Below are positions 10,151-19,739 of a stretch of 64,000 nucleotides of DNA, in pieces. Position 1 is the stretch's first letter, and each line of letters begins with the position of its first letter. Both the position numbers and the translations under genes were made by a program. The stretch covers positions 186,001-250,000 of the forward strand of contig BOWN01000003.1 in assembly GCA_019649675.1 (NCBI GenBank), given 5' to 3'. This stretch comes from Cryomorphaceae bacterium (GTDB lineage Bacteria; Bacteroidota; Bacteroidia; Flavobacteriales; UBA7430). The notes under the pieces were generated by a model. It had not been told where the DNA came from. It saw only the letters and a program-made list of their open reading frames with translations, and did no database searches.

Positions 10151-11661
10151 TTAAATATTAATTTCACTAATGTTAACTGGATTTTCAAATGTACCCTTAT
10201 CAGATTGAATTGTAACTTTTAATTTTCTTTCTGATTTAGTTTCAAGAAAATCATTTAGTATTTCAATGATATCATTGTCTAAATATTTATTGTTTTTCAT
10301 ATTAATATTTACTGAACTTTCAGGTTTTACTTTATCAAGTTCACTAAATATAGAGTCTTTGTTTATAAATGTTACTTCTTCAGCAAGAGTAATATTTACT
10401 GATTTTTCGTCAAGTTCGGTTGAATGAGAATTTTTATAGCTTTCTAGTAAAATAATAACTATTGCTAAGACAAGTCCCATAGAAATCCCCATCAGTAAAT
10501 CTGTAAAAATAATACCTATAATTGTAATCATAAATGGTACAAATTGTTTCCACCCCAAATGATACATTGATTTAAATAAAGCAGGCTTTGCAAGTTTATA
10601 TCCAACAAGAAATAAAATTGATGCTAATACGGATAAAGGTATTTTATTCAATAGTGCAGGTATAGTCAATACAGAAATCAAAAGCAAAAAAACCCTGAAT
10701 AATAGCTGATGATTTTGTTTTACCTCCAGACTGAAGATTTGCTGAACTTCTAACGATAACTTGTGTCACCGGGAGGCCTCAATCATACCTGACAACATAT
10801 TACCAACACCTTGGGCGATTAATTCACGATTTTTAGGAGTTACTCTTTTCTGTGGATCGAGTTTATCAGTTGCTTCAACACAAAGAAGAGTTTCTAAACT
10901 TGCCACAAGTGCAATAGTAAACGCAACTACCCATATATCTGTGTTACTAATGGCAGAGAAATTAGGTAATGTGAAGAATTTACTAATCAATTCAGATGAA
11001 TTACTTGGAACAGGAACGTCTACTAAATTACTTTTTACAATACCCCATTTTTCATTTCCAGACATAGTTACTGTGTAAATAATTCCAACAATAACTGCAA
11101 CTAGTGGACCTTGTACAAGTTGAAAAATTTTAGCTTTTAGAAAGTACTGATTCCCAGAGAATAAGAATGAACAATCCGATAATTCCCACAAGAGTTGAGC
11201 CTAAGCTGATCTCACTTAGCATATTGCTACCTAATTCTAAATTTTTGTTTCCAAAAAGTATGGGATTTGTTTAATAAATATAATTAAACCGATACCAGTT
11301 AACATCCCTTTAATTACTGACGAAGGGAAGTACTGTCCAATTACACCCGCCTTGAGAATCCCAAATGTCAGCTGAATTACACCACCAATTACCACAGCCA
11401 AAAGGAAATTTTCAAATCCATTTAATGTGCTTATTGCTGTCAAAACAATAGCTGCTAGTCCTGCCGCAGGTCCGCTTACTCCAATTTGAGAACCACTTAA
11501 TAGACCGACAACAATTCCTCCAATAATACCAGCAATAATACCTGAAAATAAAGGAGCACCACTGGCAAGAGCAATCCCTAGGCAAAGAGGAATAGCAACA
11601 AAAAAAACTACAATACTCGCCGGAATATCTGATCTTAAATTATTTAAAAAGAATTATTCAT
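10151..11661 (-). CDS. SulP-family anion permease, probable bicarbonate transporter (frame broken at several points)
   Basis: A multi-pass SulP carrier with a STAS-like C-terminal region (about the last 90 residues). The N-terminus [16 protein letters not shown], followed by [20 protein letters not shown], is a hallmark of the family; [16 protein letters not shown] and [14 protein letters not shown] also fit. At least five indels break the frame: near 11650, 11249, 11150, 10775 and 10685, most in T/A runs; shifting frame at each point gives a continuous protein of about 500 residues (for example [21 protein letters not shown] across 10775). Gene order with carbonic anhydrase suggests bicarbonate, but sulfate cannot be excluded. 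A minus-strand TATCTTTG at 11733-11740 could be its -7 element. Confidence 0.85.
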
Positions 11662-11747
11662 TTCTATGATTTAGATTGATTTTATTTACAACGGATTTGA
11701 TTCAATTTTCGTGTTTAAAAATATATTTATTGCAAAGATAAATGTTT

Positions 11748-14702
11748 TTATAAATTTAATTGAAGCGATAAGTTGAATTGTGGTGCATAGAAGAAATCTC
11801 TAAATGCATACTCTTGTCCATTAAATGGGTAGTACCATCTGTTTCTTGCGCTTAGAAGATTTCTAGCACTTAAAGATAAAGTACTATTATCTAATATTTG
11901 GTGACTTAATTTTATGTTAAGCATAGGTTGAGGTGCCTGATAAACATCAACAGCTCCTTTTTGAACAATTACAATGTTTCTACCTGAAACATTAAAGTTT
12001 GCACCAAGAGACCATTTGTTTTTTTGGTATTGAGAGTAAAAATTAATTATGTATGGCGATTGACCAAACATAGGCCTTGTTTCAGGGTGGTTTGGATCAA
12101 AAGCTCTTATTAGATCAAGTTCTAATGAATCTATTTTAGTTTCAGATTTGATTAACGAGGTATTAAATCCAATATTTAAGTATTCATTTTCTTTAAATAC
12201 AAATTTCTTTTTGGCTTCAAATTCAATTCCAATTAATGATGCTTCATCAACGTTTCTCCACGATAATTCAACATTTTGTGCTTGAGGGTTCATTACTTGC
12301 TCAATTGGATTTTTAAACTTTTTATAAAATCCAGAAATTGATAATAAGCCAGCTCCTGAGGTATATTTCTCTAATCTTAAGTCAATGTTGGTAACCATTG
12401 TACGTTGCAAATTAGGATTTCCAACAAATTGGAATGTTGTTTCAAAATCATACCATGAAATAGGGGCAATTTCTCTGAAGCTAGGTCTTGCTAAAGTTTT
12501 GCTGTATGACGCTCTTAGGTGCGTATTTTCATCAATACTGAATTTGGTGTTAAAAGCAGGAAGAATATCGTTATTATTTAACTCACCAACATCTTGGGCG
12601 GTATCTGCACTAGTTGCAAGTATTTCAGCATTTTCAAACCTAGCTCCAAATGTAATTTCAATCCTTTCATTAGGATGTAAAGTACTCATTAAGTATGAAC
12701 TTAATATTTTTTGTTCGGCTTTATAGTTATTCTTAATTTCTGTATTATCAATTACATTTATGAATTCACCCTGGCCTCCTAAACCATTATTTGATTGACC
12801 AACAACCATATTAGATGAGTCAAAGTAATCATCTAAATTGTTAATGTAATCGACTCCTTGTGACATAAAAGTATATCTATATTCTATATTTTCTCGACTT
12901 TTACTTAAGTAATAAAAACCAGCTTTTACAAAGTCTTCTTCATTAATATTGAGTTTATAGTCAGATTTGAAATTTATGTTATTTTCATCCAAATAACGGT
13001 AATATCTTGTTGGGGCAGGGTATAAATTTGCCTGAATTGAATATGTTGGAATAGTGTCTAAATAAAAGTCTCCTGTTTCGTCATCTTCTAGAGTTAAAAA
13101 TTCATATGAGTTTGTAAATACTCTCAAGTCAGGAGTGTTTTGTTTAGATTTTGTAATACCAAGATTCCATTTAAGCTCGGATGTTTTATCTCCTTCAAAA
13201 TTATGCTCTCCTGACAATTGAGCAGTTTGCATTTGTCTCTCAAGGTATCTTTGGGTTCTTTGTTCTTCATAAAGTCCAACTGCGTCGGACATATTTTCTC
13301 CATCAAAATATCGAGCAGAGCTTTGACCGCTTTGATTGAGCATAGCCATTAAACTCAGTTTATGATTATTTTCAAACTTTAAAGATGTGTTGGTAAATAC
13401 TGACCCAAATATATTTTCATCTCCTCGAGATTCTAAACCAGTTTTTTGAGGAATTAATGTTTCTGAATCTACTCCGGTTTGTTTGTATCTACCAAATTCA
13501 GCATTTTCATAAAATGTGTATCTTTTATTGTAACTAATCCCTGAATTAAATCCAATTTCTTTGCGATTTAATACATATTTATTTCCAACACTGAAATTAA
13601 ATGATTGATTCAATCCAGATTTAAATCTTATTGGATCCCAATCTTTAGAAAAAGAGTTTGAAGCAATAGTAAGAGAATCGTTTGCGAAAACTCTTGATTG
13701 CTCAATCCAAAACCATCTATCGGTCCATCCATTGAAGTTACCATTAGCATCTTGAACGTCTTCCAGAGACATATCTGCGTATTCTTGGTCTTGTGATTGA
13801 GCATAGTAAAAAGCTTCTTCAAATGAGGATCCAGAATAATTATTGATGCCATTTTCTAAAACAAAGTTAGGAATATCTCTTGATCCATCATCGTATCCTA
13901 ACCAGTCAGTTGAACTACTTTGTTGACCTAAAAAATTGTCATTTAAATTAGAAAGATTAGAATACCCAGTACTGTACTTAAAAGAAATTTCTAATGAATC
14001 AGGAAAGTCACTTGTATAAACATCAACCATCCCTCCGGTAAAGTTTCCAGGTAGGTCGGGTGTAAAAGTTTTAAATACAAGTATATTATCTATGACATTC
14101 GATGGGATTAAATCCATTTGAACAGAGTTCTTGTTTGGATCTAAACTTGGTATTGCTATTCCATTGAGCGTAGCTAAACTATATCGATCACTAAGTCCTC
14201 TAACAAAAACATATTTCCCTCCTTGGACATTTACTCCACTTACATTTTTAACCGCATCTGCTGCATTAGATACGCCGGTAACATTCATCTGCTTTTTTGA
14301 AAGCGTATTAATCATTCCGACAGCTTTTTTTTGCACATTAACTACATAAGATTCATCTTTTCTATCCACTTTGGTGATGAGTTCTACAGCACTAATTGTA
14401 TAGCTGTCAGATATAAGTTCAAAATTTAGTGTAAGATTTTGGTTTATGTTTACCTCAATAGTATCATTTTGGTATGAAATATATTGACATACAATTTTTT
14501 TCGGACCAGATTCAATATTTGATAATTCATAGTTACCCTCAAAATCAGTGATTGATCCATTGTTTGTGCCTAAAACAAAAATTGCTGCTCCAATTAGCTC
14601 TTCTCCTGAGCTTTTATCGGTTATTTTGCCACTTATTTTGTAGGATTGACAATAGATAATTTGCGTAAAAAGCGTACAAAATAATATTAAGCGGAACTTC
14701 AT
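11748..14702 (-). CDS. TonB-dependent outer membrane receptor
   Basis: A 984-residue outer membrane transporter with a signal peptide (residues 1-19, ending IIYCQ). A carboxypeptidase-regulatory-like beta domain follows (about 22-105, with GKITDKSSGEELIGAAIFV), then the plug (about 125-250, with AVKNVSGVNVQGGKYVFVRGLSDRY in parts) and a long beta-barrel ending in aromatic-rich strands. It is not SusC-like: no SusD gene is next to it. It is divergent from the secreted beta-helix gene, and a PiT-like permease and PhoB/PhoR pair lie beyond, so I infer uptake of a phosphorus compound, though the ligand is not shown by the sequence. The frame is intact. Energised by ExbB/ExbD/TonB, of which ExbB/ExbD genes occur at 47.5-49.7 kb. 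Confidence 0.93.
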   Translation of the reverse strand: MKFRLILFCTLFTQIIYCQSYKISGKITDKSSGEELIGAAIFVLGTNNGSITDFEGNYELSNIESGPKKIVCQYISYQNDTIEVNINQNLTLNFELISDSYTISAVELITKVDRKDESYVVNVQKKAVGMINTLSKKQMNVTGVSNAADAVKNVSGVNVQGGKYVFVRGLSDRYSLATLNGIAIPSLDPNKNSVQMDLIPSNVIDNILVFKTFTPDLPGNFTGGMVDVYTSDFPDSLEISFKYSTGYSNLSNLNDNFLGQQSSSTDWLGYDDGSRDIPNFVLENGINNYSGSSFEEAFYYAQSQDQEYADMSLEDVQDANGNFNGWTDRWFWIEQSRVFANDSLTIASNSFSKDWDPIRFKSGLNQSFNFSVGNKYVLNRKEIGFNSGISYNKRYTFYENAEFGRYKQTGVDSETLIPQKTGLESRGDENIFGSVFTNTSLKFENNHKLSLMAMLNQSGQSSARYFDGENMSDAVGLYEEQRTQRYLERQMQTAQLSGEHNFEGDKTSELKWNLGITKSKQNTPDLRVFTNSYEFLTLEDDETGDFYLDTIPTYSIQANLYPAPTRYYRYLDENNINFKSDYKLNINEEDFVKAGFYYLSKSRENIEYRYTFMSQGVDYINNLDDYFDSSNMVVGQSNNGLGGQGEFINVIDNTEIKNNYKAEQKILSSYLMSTLHPNERIEITFGARFENAEILATSADTAQDVGELNNNDILPAFNTKFSIDENTHLRASYSKTLARPSFREIAPISWYDFETTFQFVGNPNLQRTMVTNIDLRLEKYTSGAGLLSISGFYKKFKNPIEQVMNPQAQNVELSWRNVDEASLIGIEFEAKKKFVFKENEYLNIGFNTSLIKSETKIDSLELDLIRAFDPNHPETRPMFGQSPYIINFYSQYQKNKWSLGANFNVSGRNIVIVQKGAVDVYQAPQPMLNIKLSHQILDNSTLSLSARNLLSARNRWYYPFNGQEYAFRDFFYAPQFNLSLQLNL

Positions 14703-14800
14703 ATCAGTTAATTAAGTTTAAATGCAAAAAAAGACTACTAATGTTAACAAAGTATTTAGTCAATATTAATTAAATATAAACTTAATTAATAATATAACAG

Positions 14801-14841
14801 AGAATTAATATTGATTAAACGCTGTGATAATTTTTCATTTT
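14801..14841 (+). promoter_or_regulatory. Operator-like motif and weak promoter before the beta-helix gene
   Basis: AGAATTAATATTGATTAAAC at 14801-14820 closely resembles AGAGTTAATATTCAGTTAAC at 17654-17673 before the PiT-like gene. A near-consensus -7 box TCATTTTG (one mismatch) sits at 14834-14841 with TTG at 14811-14813, inside the motif. TAACAG at 14795 extends the phased pattern upstream. Role as a Pho-type operator is inference. Confidence 0.4.
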
Positions 14842-14877
14842 GATATTTGTCCTCGAATAATTAAAATTTAAAAACAA

Positions 14878-17499
14878 ATGAAAACAAAAATTACGCTATT
14901 ATTTTTTTTAATGATTAACCTAGCATTATTCGCCCAAGGTGATATTACAGTTACAGATAATGTAGGTTCAGGTGACGTTTACTGGACAGCAAATAACACT
15001 TATCATTTAGATGGTAGTGTTTTTGTAAACGCCGGCACAACACTTTATATCGAGGCAGGAACAGTGATTAAAGGTATGTCAGGTGTTGGTGAAGAATCAT
15101 CATATTTATGTGTTGCAAGAGACGGTAAGATTATGGCTGAAGGAACTTCGGAAGCTCCAATTATATTTACTTTTGAAGCAGATCCATTAGATGGGTCTAC
15201 ACCAGTAACTACAAGAGGTCAATGGGGTGGGTTAATTATACTAGGTAATGCAAGTTTAAATTCAACTCCAGGAGAATCTGCAGTAGAAGGGATTCCAACC
15301 GAAGAGACCAGAGGTTTATATGGAGGAACTGATGATGAAGATAACTCTGGAGTAATTAGTTATGTTTCTATTCGTCATGGTGGTACTGAGATTGGTGCTG
15401 GTAATGAAATTAATGGCTTCACATTAGGAGGAGTAGGATCAGGAACAACTATTAATAATGTTGAGGTTATTGGTAACGCTGATGACGGTATAGAATTTTT
15501 TGGAGGAACTGTTAGTGTTCAAAACGCTTTCGTGTCAGCATGTGGAGATGATAGTTATGATTATGATGAAGGTTGGAGAGGTCAGCTAAATTCTAATTGG
15601 GTTGCAGTAGCATCTTCAGATGACGGAGATAGAGGAGGAGAGCATGATGGTGGAACAGATCCTGAAACAGCTCAGCCATATGCATTACCAACAATCGATA
15701 ATGCAATTTTTATAGGAAGAGGATCAGATGCAGGAAAGCGTGCATTGACTTTCAGAGATAATGCAGGTGGTCACTACATGAACTCTATATTTTTTAATTA
15801 TGCTAAAGGTGTTGATATTGAAGATTTAGCTGAAGGAGAAGATTCTTATTCAAGGTTTTTGAATGGTGATTTAACATTTACAAATAATGTTGTTGATTGT
15901 GGATCAGATGTATTTGTAACATCTGAAGGCGAAGATTTATCTGAGTATTTTAATGAGAATGGAAACACAACATCATCTAATCACGGTATGACTTGGTCAG
16001 AAACTCAAGTTGACATGGCGGGTCATGCAGACTGGGCGTCATGGACACTAGCAATGACTTCAGGTTGGGTTTCTCCAGGTGAGGCCGTTCAAGGTGATAT
16101 TACAGTTACAGATAATGTAGGTTCAGGTGACGTTTACTGGACAGCAAATAACACTTATCATTTAGATGGTAGTGTTTTTGTAAACGCCGGCACAACACTT
16201 TATATCGAGGCAGGAACAGTGATTAAAGGTATGTCAGGTGTTGGTGAAGAATCATCATATTTATGTGTTGCAAGAGACGGTAAGATTATGGCTGAAGGAA
16301 CTTCGGAAGCTCCAATTATATTTACTTTTGAAGCAGATCCATTAGATGGGTCTACACCAGTAACTACAAGAGGTCAATGGGGTGGGTTAATTATACTAGG
16401 TAATGCAAGTTTAAATTCAACTCCAGGAGAATCTGCAGTAGAAGGGATTCCAACCGAAGAGACCAGAGGTTTATATGGAGGAACTGATGATGAAGATAAC
16501 TCTGGAGTAATTAGTTATGTTTCTATTCGTCATGGTGGTACTGAGATTGGTGCTGGTAATGAAATTAATGGCTTCACATTAGGAGGAGTAGGATCAGGAA
16601 CAACTATTAATAATGTTGAGGTTATTGGTAACGCTGATGACGGTATAGAATTTTTTGGAGGAACTGTTAGTGTTCAAAACGCTTTCGTGTCAGCATGTGG
16701 AGACGATAGTTATGATTATGATGAAGGTTGGAGAGGTCAGCTAAATTCTAATTGGGTTGCAGTAGCATCTTCAGATGACGGAGATAGAGGAGGAGAGCAT
16801 GATGGTGGAACAGATCCTGAAACAGCTCAGCCATATGCATTACCAACAATCGATAATGCAATTTTTATAGGAAGAGGATCAGATGCAGGAAAGCGTGCAT
16901 TGACTTTCAGAGATAATGCAGGTGGTCACTACATGAACTCTATATTTTTTAACTATGCGAAAGGCGTTGATATTGAAGATTTAGCTGAAGGAGAAGATTC
17001 TTATTCAAGGTTTTTGAATGGTGATTTAACATTTACAAATAATGTTGTTGATTGTGGATCAGATGTATTTGTAACATCTGAAGGCGAAGATTTATCTGAG
17101 TATTTTAATGAGAATGGAAACACAACATCATCTAATCACGGTATGACTTGGTCAGAAACTCAAGTTGACATGGCGGGTCATGCAGACTGGGCGTCATGGA
17201 CACTAGCAATGACTTCAGGTTGGGTTATTCAGGGTGAGTTAATTGATATCAATGAGGTGACTAAAGTCAATTTTGATATTTATCCAAATCCGATAGTTGA
17301 CGATTATTTTAATATAAGTTTTGATAAGTCGACATCCGGTGTTTACAAAATATTTAATTCTCTTGGTCAACTAATTTCAAGTGATACATTTGAAGGTAAA
17401 GATATAATTGTTTCAGATATAAGTTTGTCAGGCTTATATTATCTTCAAATTTACTCTGAAGATTCTAAACCTCACACTAAGTTATTAGTTAAAAAGTAG
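14878..17499 (+). CDS. Secreted beta-helix-like protein with two near-identical halves and T9SS sorting domain
   Basis: An 873-residue secreted protein: signal peptide residues 1-19 (ending LALFAQ), unit 1 residues 20-398, unit 2 residues 405-783, then a T9SS type A sorting domain (FDIYPNPIVDDYF, SGLYYLQIY). Each unit starts QGDITVTDNVGSGDVYWT and has a right-handed beta-helix look, with phrases such as TLYIEAGTVIKGMSG, WGGLIILGNASLNS and TINNVEVIGNADDGIEFFGG. The two units appear identical in protein. The acidic, glycine-rich surface (DDEDNSG, DDGDRGGEHDGGTDPE) suggests calcium or other cation binding. Divergent from the TonB receptor, and shares an operator-like motif with the PiT-like gene, so a role in phosphorus capture at the surface is inferred. 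No catalytic motif is recognised. Confidence 0.9.
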   Translation: MKTKITLLFFLMINLALFAQGDITVTDNVGSGDVYWTANNTYHLDGSVFVNAGTTLYIEAGTVIKGMSGVGEESSYLCVARDGKIMAEGTSEAPIIFTFEADPLDGSTPVTTRGQWGGLIILGNASLNSTPGESAVEGIPTEETRGLYGGTDDEDNSGVISYVSIRHGGTEIGAGNEINGFTLGGVGSGTTINNVEVIGNADDGIEFFGGTVSVQNAFVSACGDDSYDYDEGWRGQLNSNWVAVASSDDGDRGGEHDGGTDPETAQPYALPTIDNAIFIGRGSDAGKRALTFRDNAGGHYMNSIFFNYAKGVDIEDLAEGEDSYSRFLNGDLTFTNNVVDCGSDVFVTSEGEDLSEYFNENGNTTSSNHGMTWSETQVDMAGHADWASWTLAMTSGWVSPGEAVQGDITVTDNVGSGDVYWTANNTYHLDGSVFVNAGTTLYIEAGTVIKGMSGVGEESSYLCVARDGKIMAEGTSEAPIIFTFEADPLDGSTPVTTRGQWGGLIILGNASLNSTPGESAVEGIPTEETRGLYGGTDDEDNSGVISYVSIRHGGTEIGAGNEINGFTLGGVGSGTTINNVEVIGNADDGIEFFGGTVSVQNAFVSACGDDSYDYDEGWRGQLNSNWVAVASSDDGDRGGEHDGGTDPETAQPYALPTIDNAIFIGRGSDAGKRALTFRDNAGGHYMNSIFFNYAKGVDIEDLAEGEDSYSRFLNGDLTFTNNVVDCGSDVFVTSEGEDLSEYFNENGNTTSSNHGMTWSETQVDMAGHADWASWTLAMTSGWVIQGELIDINEVTKVNFDIYPNPIVDDYFNISFDKSTSGVYKIFNSLGQLISSDTFEGKDIIVSDISLSGLYYLQIYSEDSKPHTKLLVKK
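14935..16071 (+). repeat. Internal tandem duplication, copy 1 (1137 bp)
   Basis: Copy 1 of a 1137-base unit; the second copy begins 1155 bases later, after an 18-base linker (16072-16089). Base-by-base reading finds only four differences between the copies, all silent. Confidence 0.97.
16090..17226 (+). repeat. Internal tandem duplication, copy 2 (1137 bp)
   Basis: Second copy. Differences from copy 1: GAT/GAC near 16704, AAT/AAC, GCT/GCG and GGT/GGC near 16953-16965, all at third codon positions. Confidence 0.97.
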
Positions 17500-17514
17500 A
17501 TTTTTTTCAATTAT

Positions 17515-17547
17515 AAAAAACGGCTCTATATTACAGAGCCGTTTTTT
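17515..17547 (+). terminator. Intrinsic terminator of the beta-helix gene
   Basis: AAAAAACGGCTCT (17515-17527), 7-base loop, AGAGCCGTTTTTT (17535-17547). Strong stem with a T run, 15 bases after the stop codon. Confidence 0.92.
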
Positions 17548-17646
17548 TATATTATGATTCTTAATGAATCTGCATTATTGTTTATCTAGTTTATATGAAA
17601 CAAAATCTGAACAAGCTTCATTATAAATTGTAACTGTAAACATTAG

Positions 17647-17702
17647 TTTACTTAGAGTTAATATTCAGTTAACATACGATTGGTTTTTATATTATTACTT
17701 TG
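17647..17702 (+). promoter_or_regulatory. Pho-box-like phased repeats and -7-like box before the PiT-like gene
   Basis: Three hexamers spaced exactly 11 bases: TTTACT (17647), TTAATA (17658) and TTAACA (17669), with GTAAAC one period upstream (17636). OmpR/PhoB regulators bind direct repeats at this spacing. A -7-like TTACTTTG (one mismatch) follows at 17695-17702, and no proper -33 TTG is present, as in activator-dependent promoters. The first likely ATG is at 17720. Confidence 0.45.
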
Positions 17703-17719
17703 TTTTCAAACTAAATGAT

Positions 17720-18972
17720 ATGAATGTATCCACTAATAGAAAAATTGAAGTAAGCACGTTCCTTTATTGCTTTATTTTAGTTTTTGTATACACTATTGCT
17801 GTTGTTTCTTAAGACGAAACAGTCACTTTTATAATCTCTTTTCATGAAAAAATTAATCAAGAGATTTAGTTTTCCTTTTACTTTTTGGGTTCAAAAGATG
17901 AAAGATCGTTCTTAACTTTCATCATAGTAGCTTTTACTGCAATGTTCGTAACACCATATCCTCAAATTGCTATGTGGGTTGGTTTTATTTGCCGCATACG
18001 CTGCAGTTGCCAATGATAGTATCCAAACTTTAGGTACTTTTATTGCTTCCAATCAAGATAGAAAGTGGTGGGTGCTATGGATTTTTATTGGTGGGATATT
18101 TCTAATAACAGTTGGATATAGTTGGTTAAACTATTCCGGTGATGTATCTCATGGTCGTTTATTATCAAAAGGATTTGATAAAGCTCCCTCGGAGTTTCAT
18201 TTTTGCAAATTGCAGCTCCTGTATTTTTATTGATACTTACCCGCCTGAGAATGCCTGTGTCAACAACATTCATTTTGCTTACTTCATTTGCAGCTGCCCC
18301 AGCAGCTATTGGTAAAGTTTTAGCAAAAAGTATGAGTGGTTATATTTTAGCTTTCTTCTTAGGATTTTTGTTTTCATATCTGTCGCTAAGTTAGCTAAAA
18401 AGTACTTTGTTGGTGAAGCAAAATTTACTTGGACTGTAATTCAATGGATTACTACAGGGACACTCTGGTCTGTTTGGTTGATGCAAGATGCTGCTAATAT
18501 CGCAGTTTATTTACCAAGAAATATGTCCTCTATAGAATTCTTAGGTTTTGCTTTGATAGTATTTTTTGGATTAGGTATGTTACTTTACTTTAAAGGTGGG
18601 CGTATTCAAAAAATAGTATCTGAAAAATCTGTGATAACAGATGTTAGATTTGCCACAATTGTCGACTTTATATATTGTATTATTCTGTTTTATTTTAAGC
18701 TATATTCTCAAATACCAATGAGTACCACATGGGTATTTATCGGTTTACTTGGTGGAAGGGAAGTTGCTATGGCTATCAGGAAAACAGGATCTCACGATAT
18801 TTTGACTTCATTTAAACTTTTATCAAAAGATTTTTCATTAGCCATGATTGGGCTAATAATTTCTATAGCAATAGCAATTGGTGTCAATGATCAATTAACA
18901 CTATCATCAATGATTGAGACAATCCCAAGTGAATTTATTCTTGGCATTAAAAAATTTTTCTTAAAATTTTAA
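17720..18972 (+). CDS. PiT-like inorganic phosphate (phosphate/sulfate) permease (frame broken)
   Basis: A multi-pass inner membrane protein of the PiT type. Recognisable parts are VTPYPQIAMWVGF, FAAYAAVANDSIQTLGTFI (the AND signature of PiT carriers), LQIAAPVFLLILTRLRMPVSTTFILL, and a second half with IPMSTTWVFIGLLGGREVAM and IAIAIGVNDQ, the inverted-repeat partner. Indels break the frame near 17800-17890, 17990, 18205 and 18370; moving frame at these T-rich points gives a continuous protein. The start is uncertain: ATG at 17720 gives a hydrophobic first segment, ATG at 17844 is an alternative. Followed by a PhoB/PhoR-type pair and preceded by a Pho-box-like repeat, which supports phosphate as substrate. 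Confidence 0.72.
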
Positions 18973-19034
18973 ATAATTAAAATCTTCAACTAACTTTAAG
19001 AATAGTATTAGCTTAATTAAAAATTAACGAAATC

Positions 19035-19731
19035 ATGTCCTCTGGTAAAAGAATACTTTTAGTTGATGATGAAAAAGATATTTTAGAATTCTTAAGTTAT
19101 AATTTGACTAAAGAAGGATTTATTGTTAAAACTTGTCTAAATGGATCTTCAGCTATAAAAGTTATTGATGAGTTTCAACCAAACCTAATAGTTCTTGATG
19201 TCATGATGCCGGGTATGGATGGTATTGAGACATGTGAGATAATTAGAGCCAATTCAAATTATGATAACATCATTATTGCTTTTTTAACAGCTAGATCTGA
19301 AGATTATTCTCAAGTAGCCGGTTTAGAGGCTGGAGCAGATGATTATATCAATAAGCCCATTAAACCAAAGGTATTAGTTAGTAGAGTTAAAGCTTTGCTC
19401 AGAAGAAAAACATCTCAAGGTATAGATCAAAACATTTCAAGTAGTTCTATTAATATATCTGACTTAAATATAAATCGTGAAAGCTATCAAGTAGAAAGAG
19501 ATGGAATTGAAATTAGTTTACCCAGAAAAGAATTTGAGATACTTTATCTTCTTGCTACTATACCAGGAAAAGTTTTTAAAAGGGAGGAAATTTTTGATAA
19601 AGTTTGGGAGATGATGTTATTGTTGGCGGTAGAACAATAGATGTGCATGTTCGTAAGCTTCGAAGGAAATTAGAAGAGATTATATTGTAACTGTTAAAGG
19701 AGTTGGTTATAAATTTAATTCTAGTATTTAA
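19035..19731 (+). CDS. PhoB/OmpR-family response regulator (frame broken near the end)
   Basis: DNA-binding regulator with an N-terminal receiver domain (residues 5-120): acidic pair in LLVDDEKD, phospho-acceptor Asp in IVLDVMMPGMDG, Thr in FLTARSED and Lys in YINKPIKP. The C-terminal winged helix (from about 140) carries LPRKEFEILYLLATIPGKVFKREEI, then, after a frame change near 19606, GGRTIDVHVRKLRRKLEE, and after another near 19680, YIVTVKGVGYKF, the usual end of an OmpR-family domain. Inferred full length about 230 residues. It is followed 8 bases later by its histidine kinase. PhoB-type identity is inferred from the family and the PiT-like neighbour. Confidence 0.85.
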
Positions 19732-19739
19732 ATATTACA

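Noticed and set aside
14935-17226. Insertion element or transposon behind the 1.1 kb repeat
   Set aside because: The repeat lies wholly inside one open frame, has no terminal inverted repeats or transposase, and keeps codon phase.
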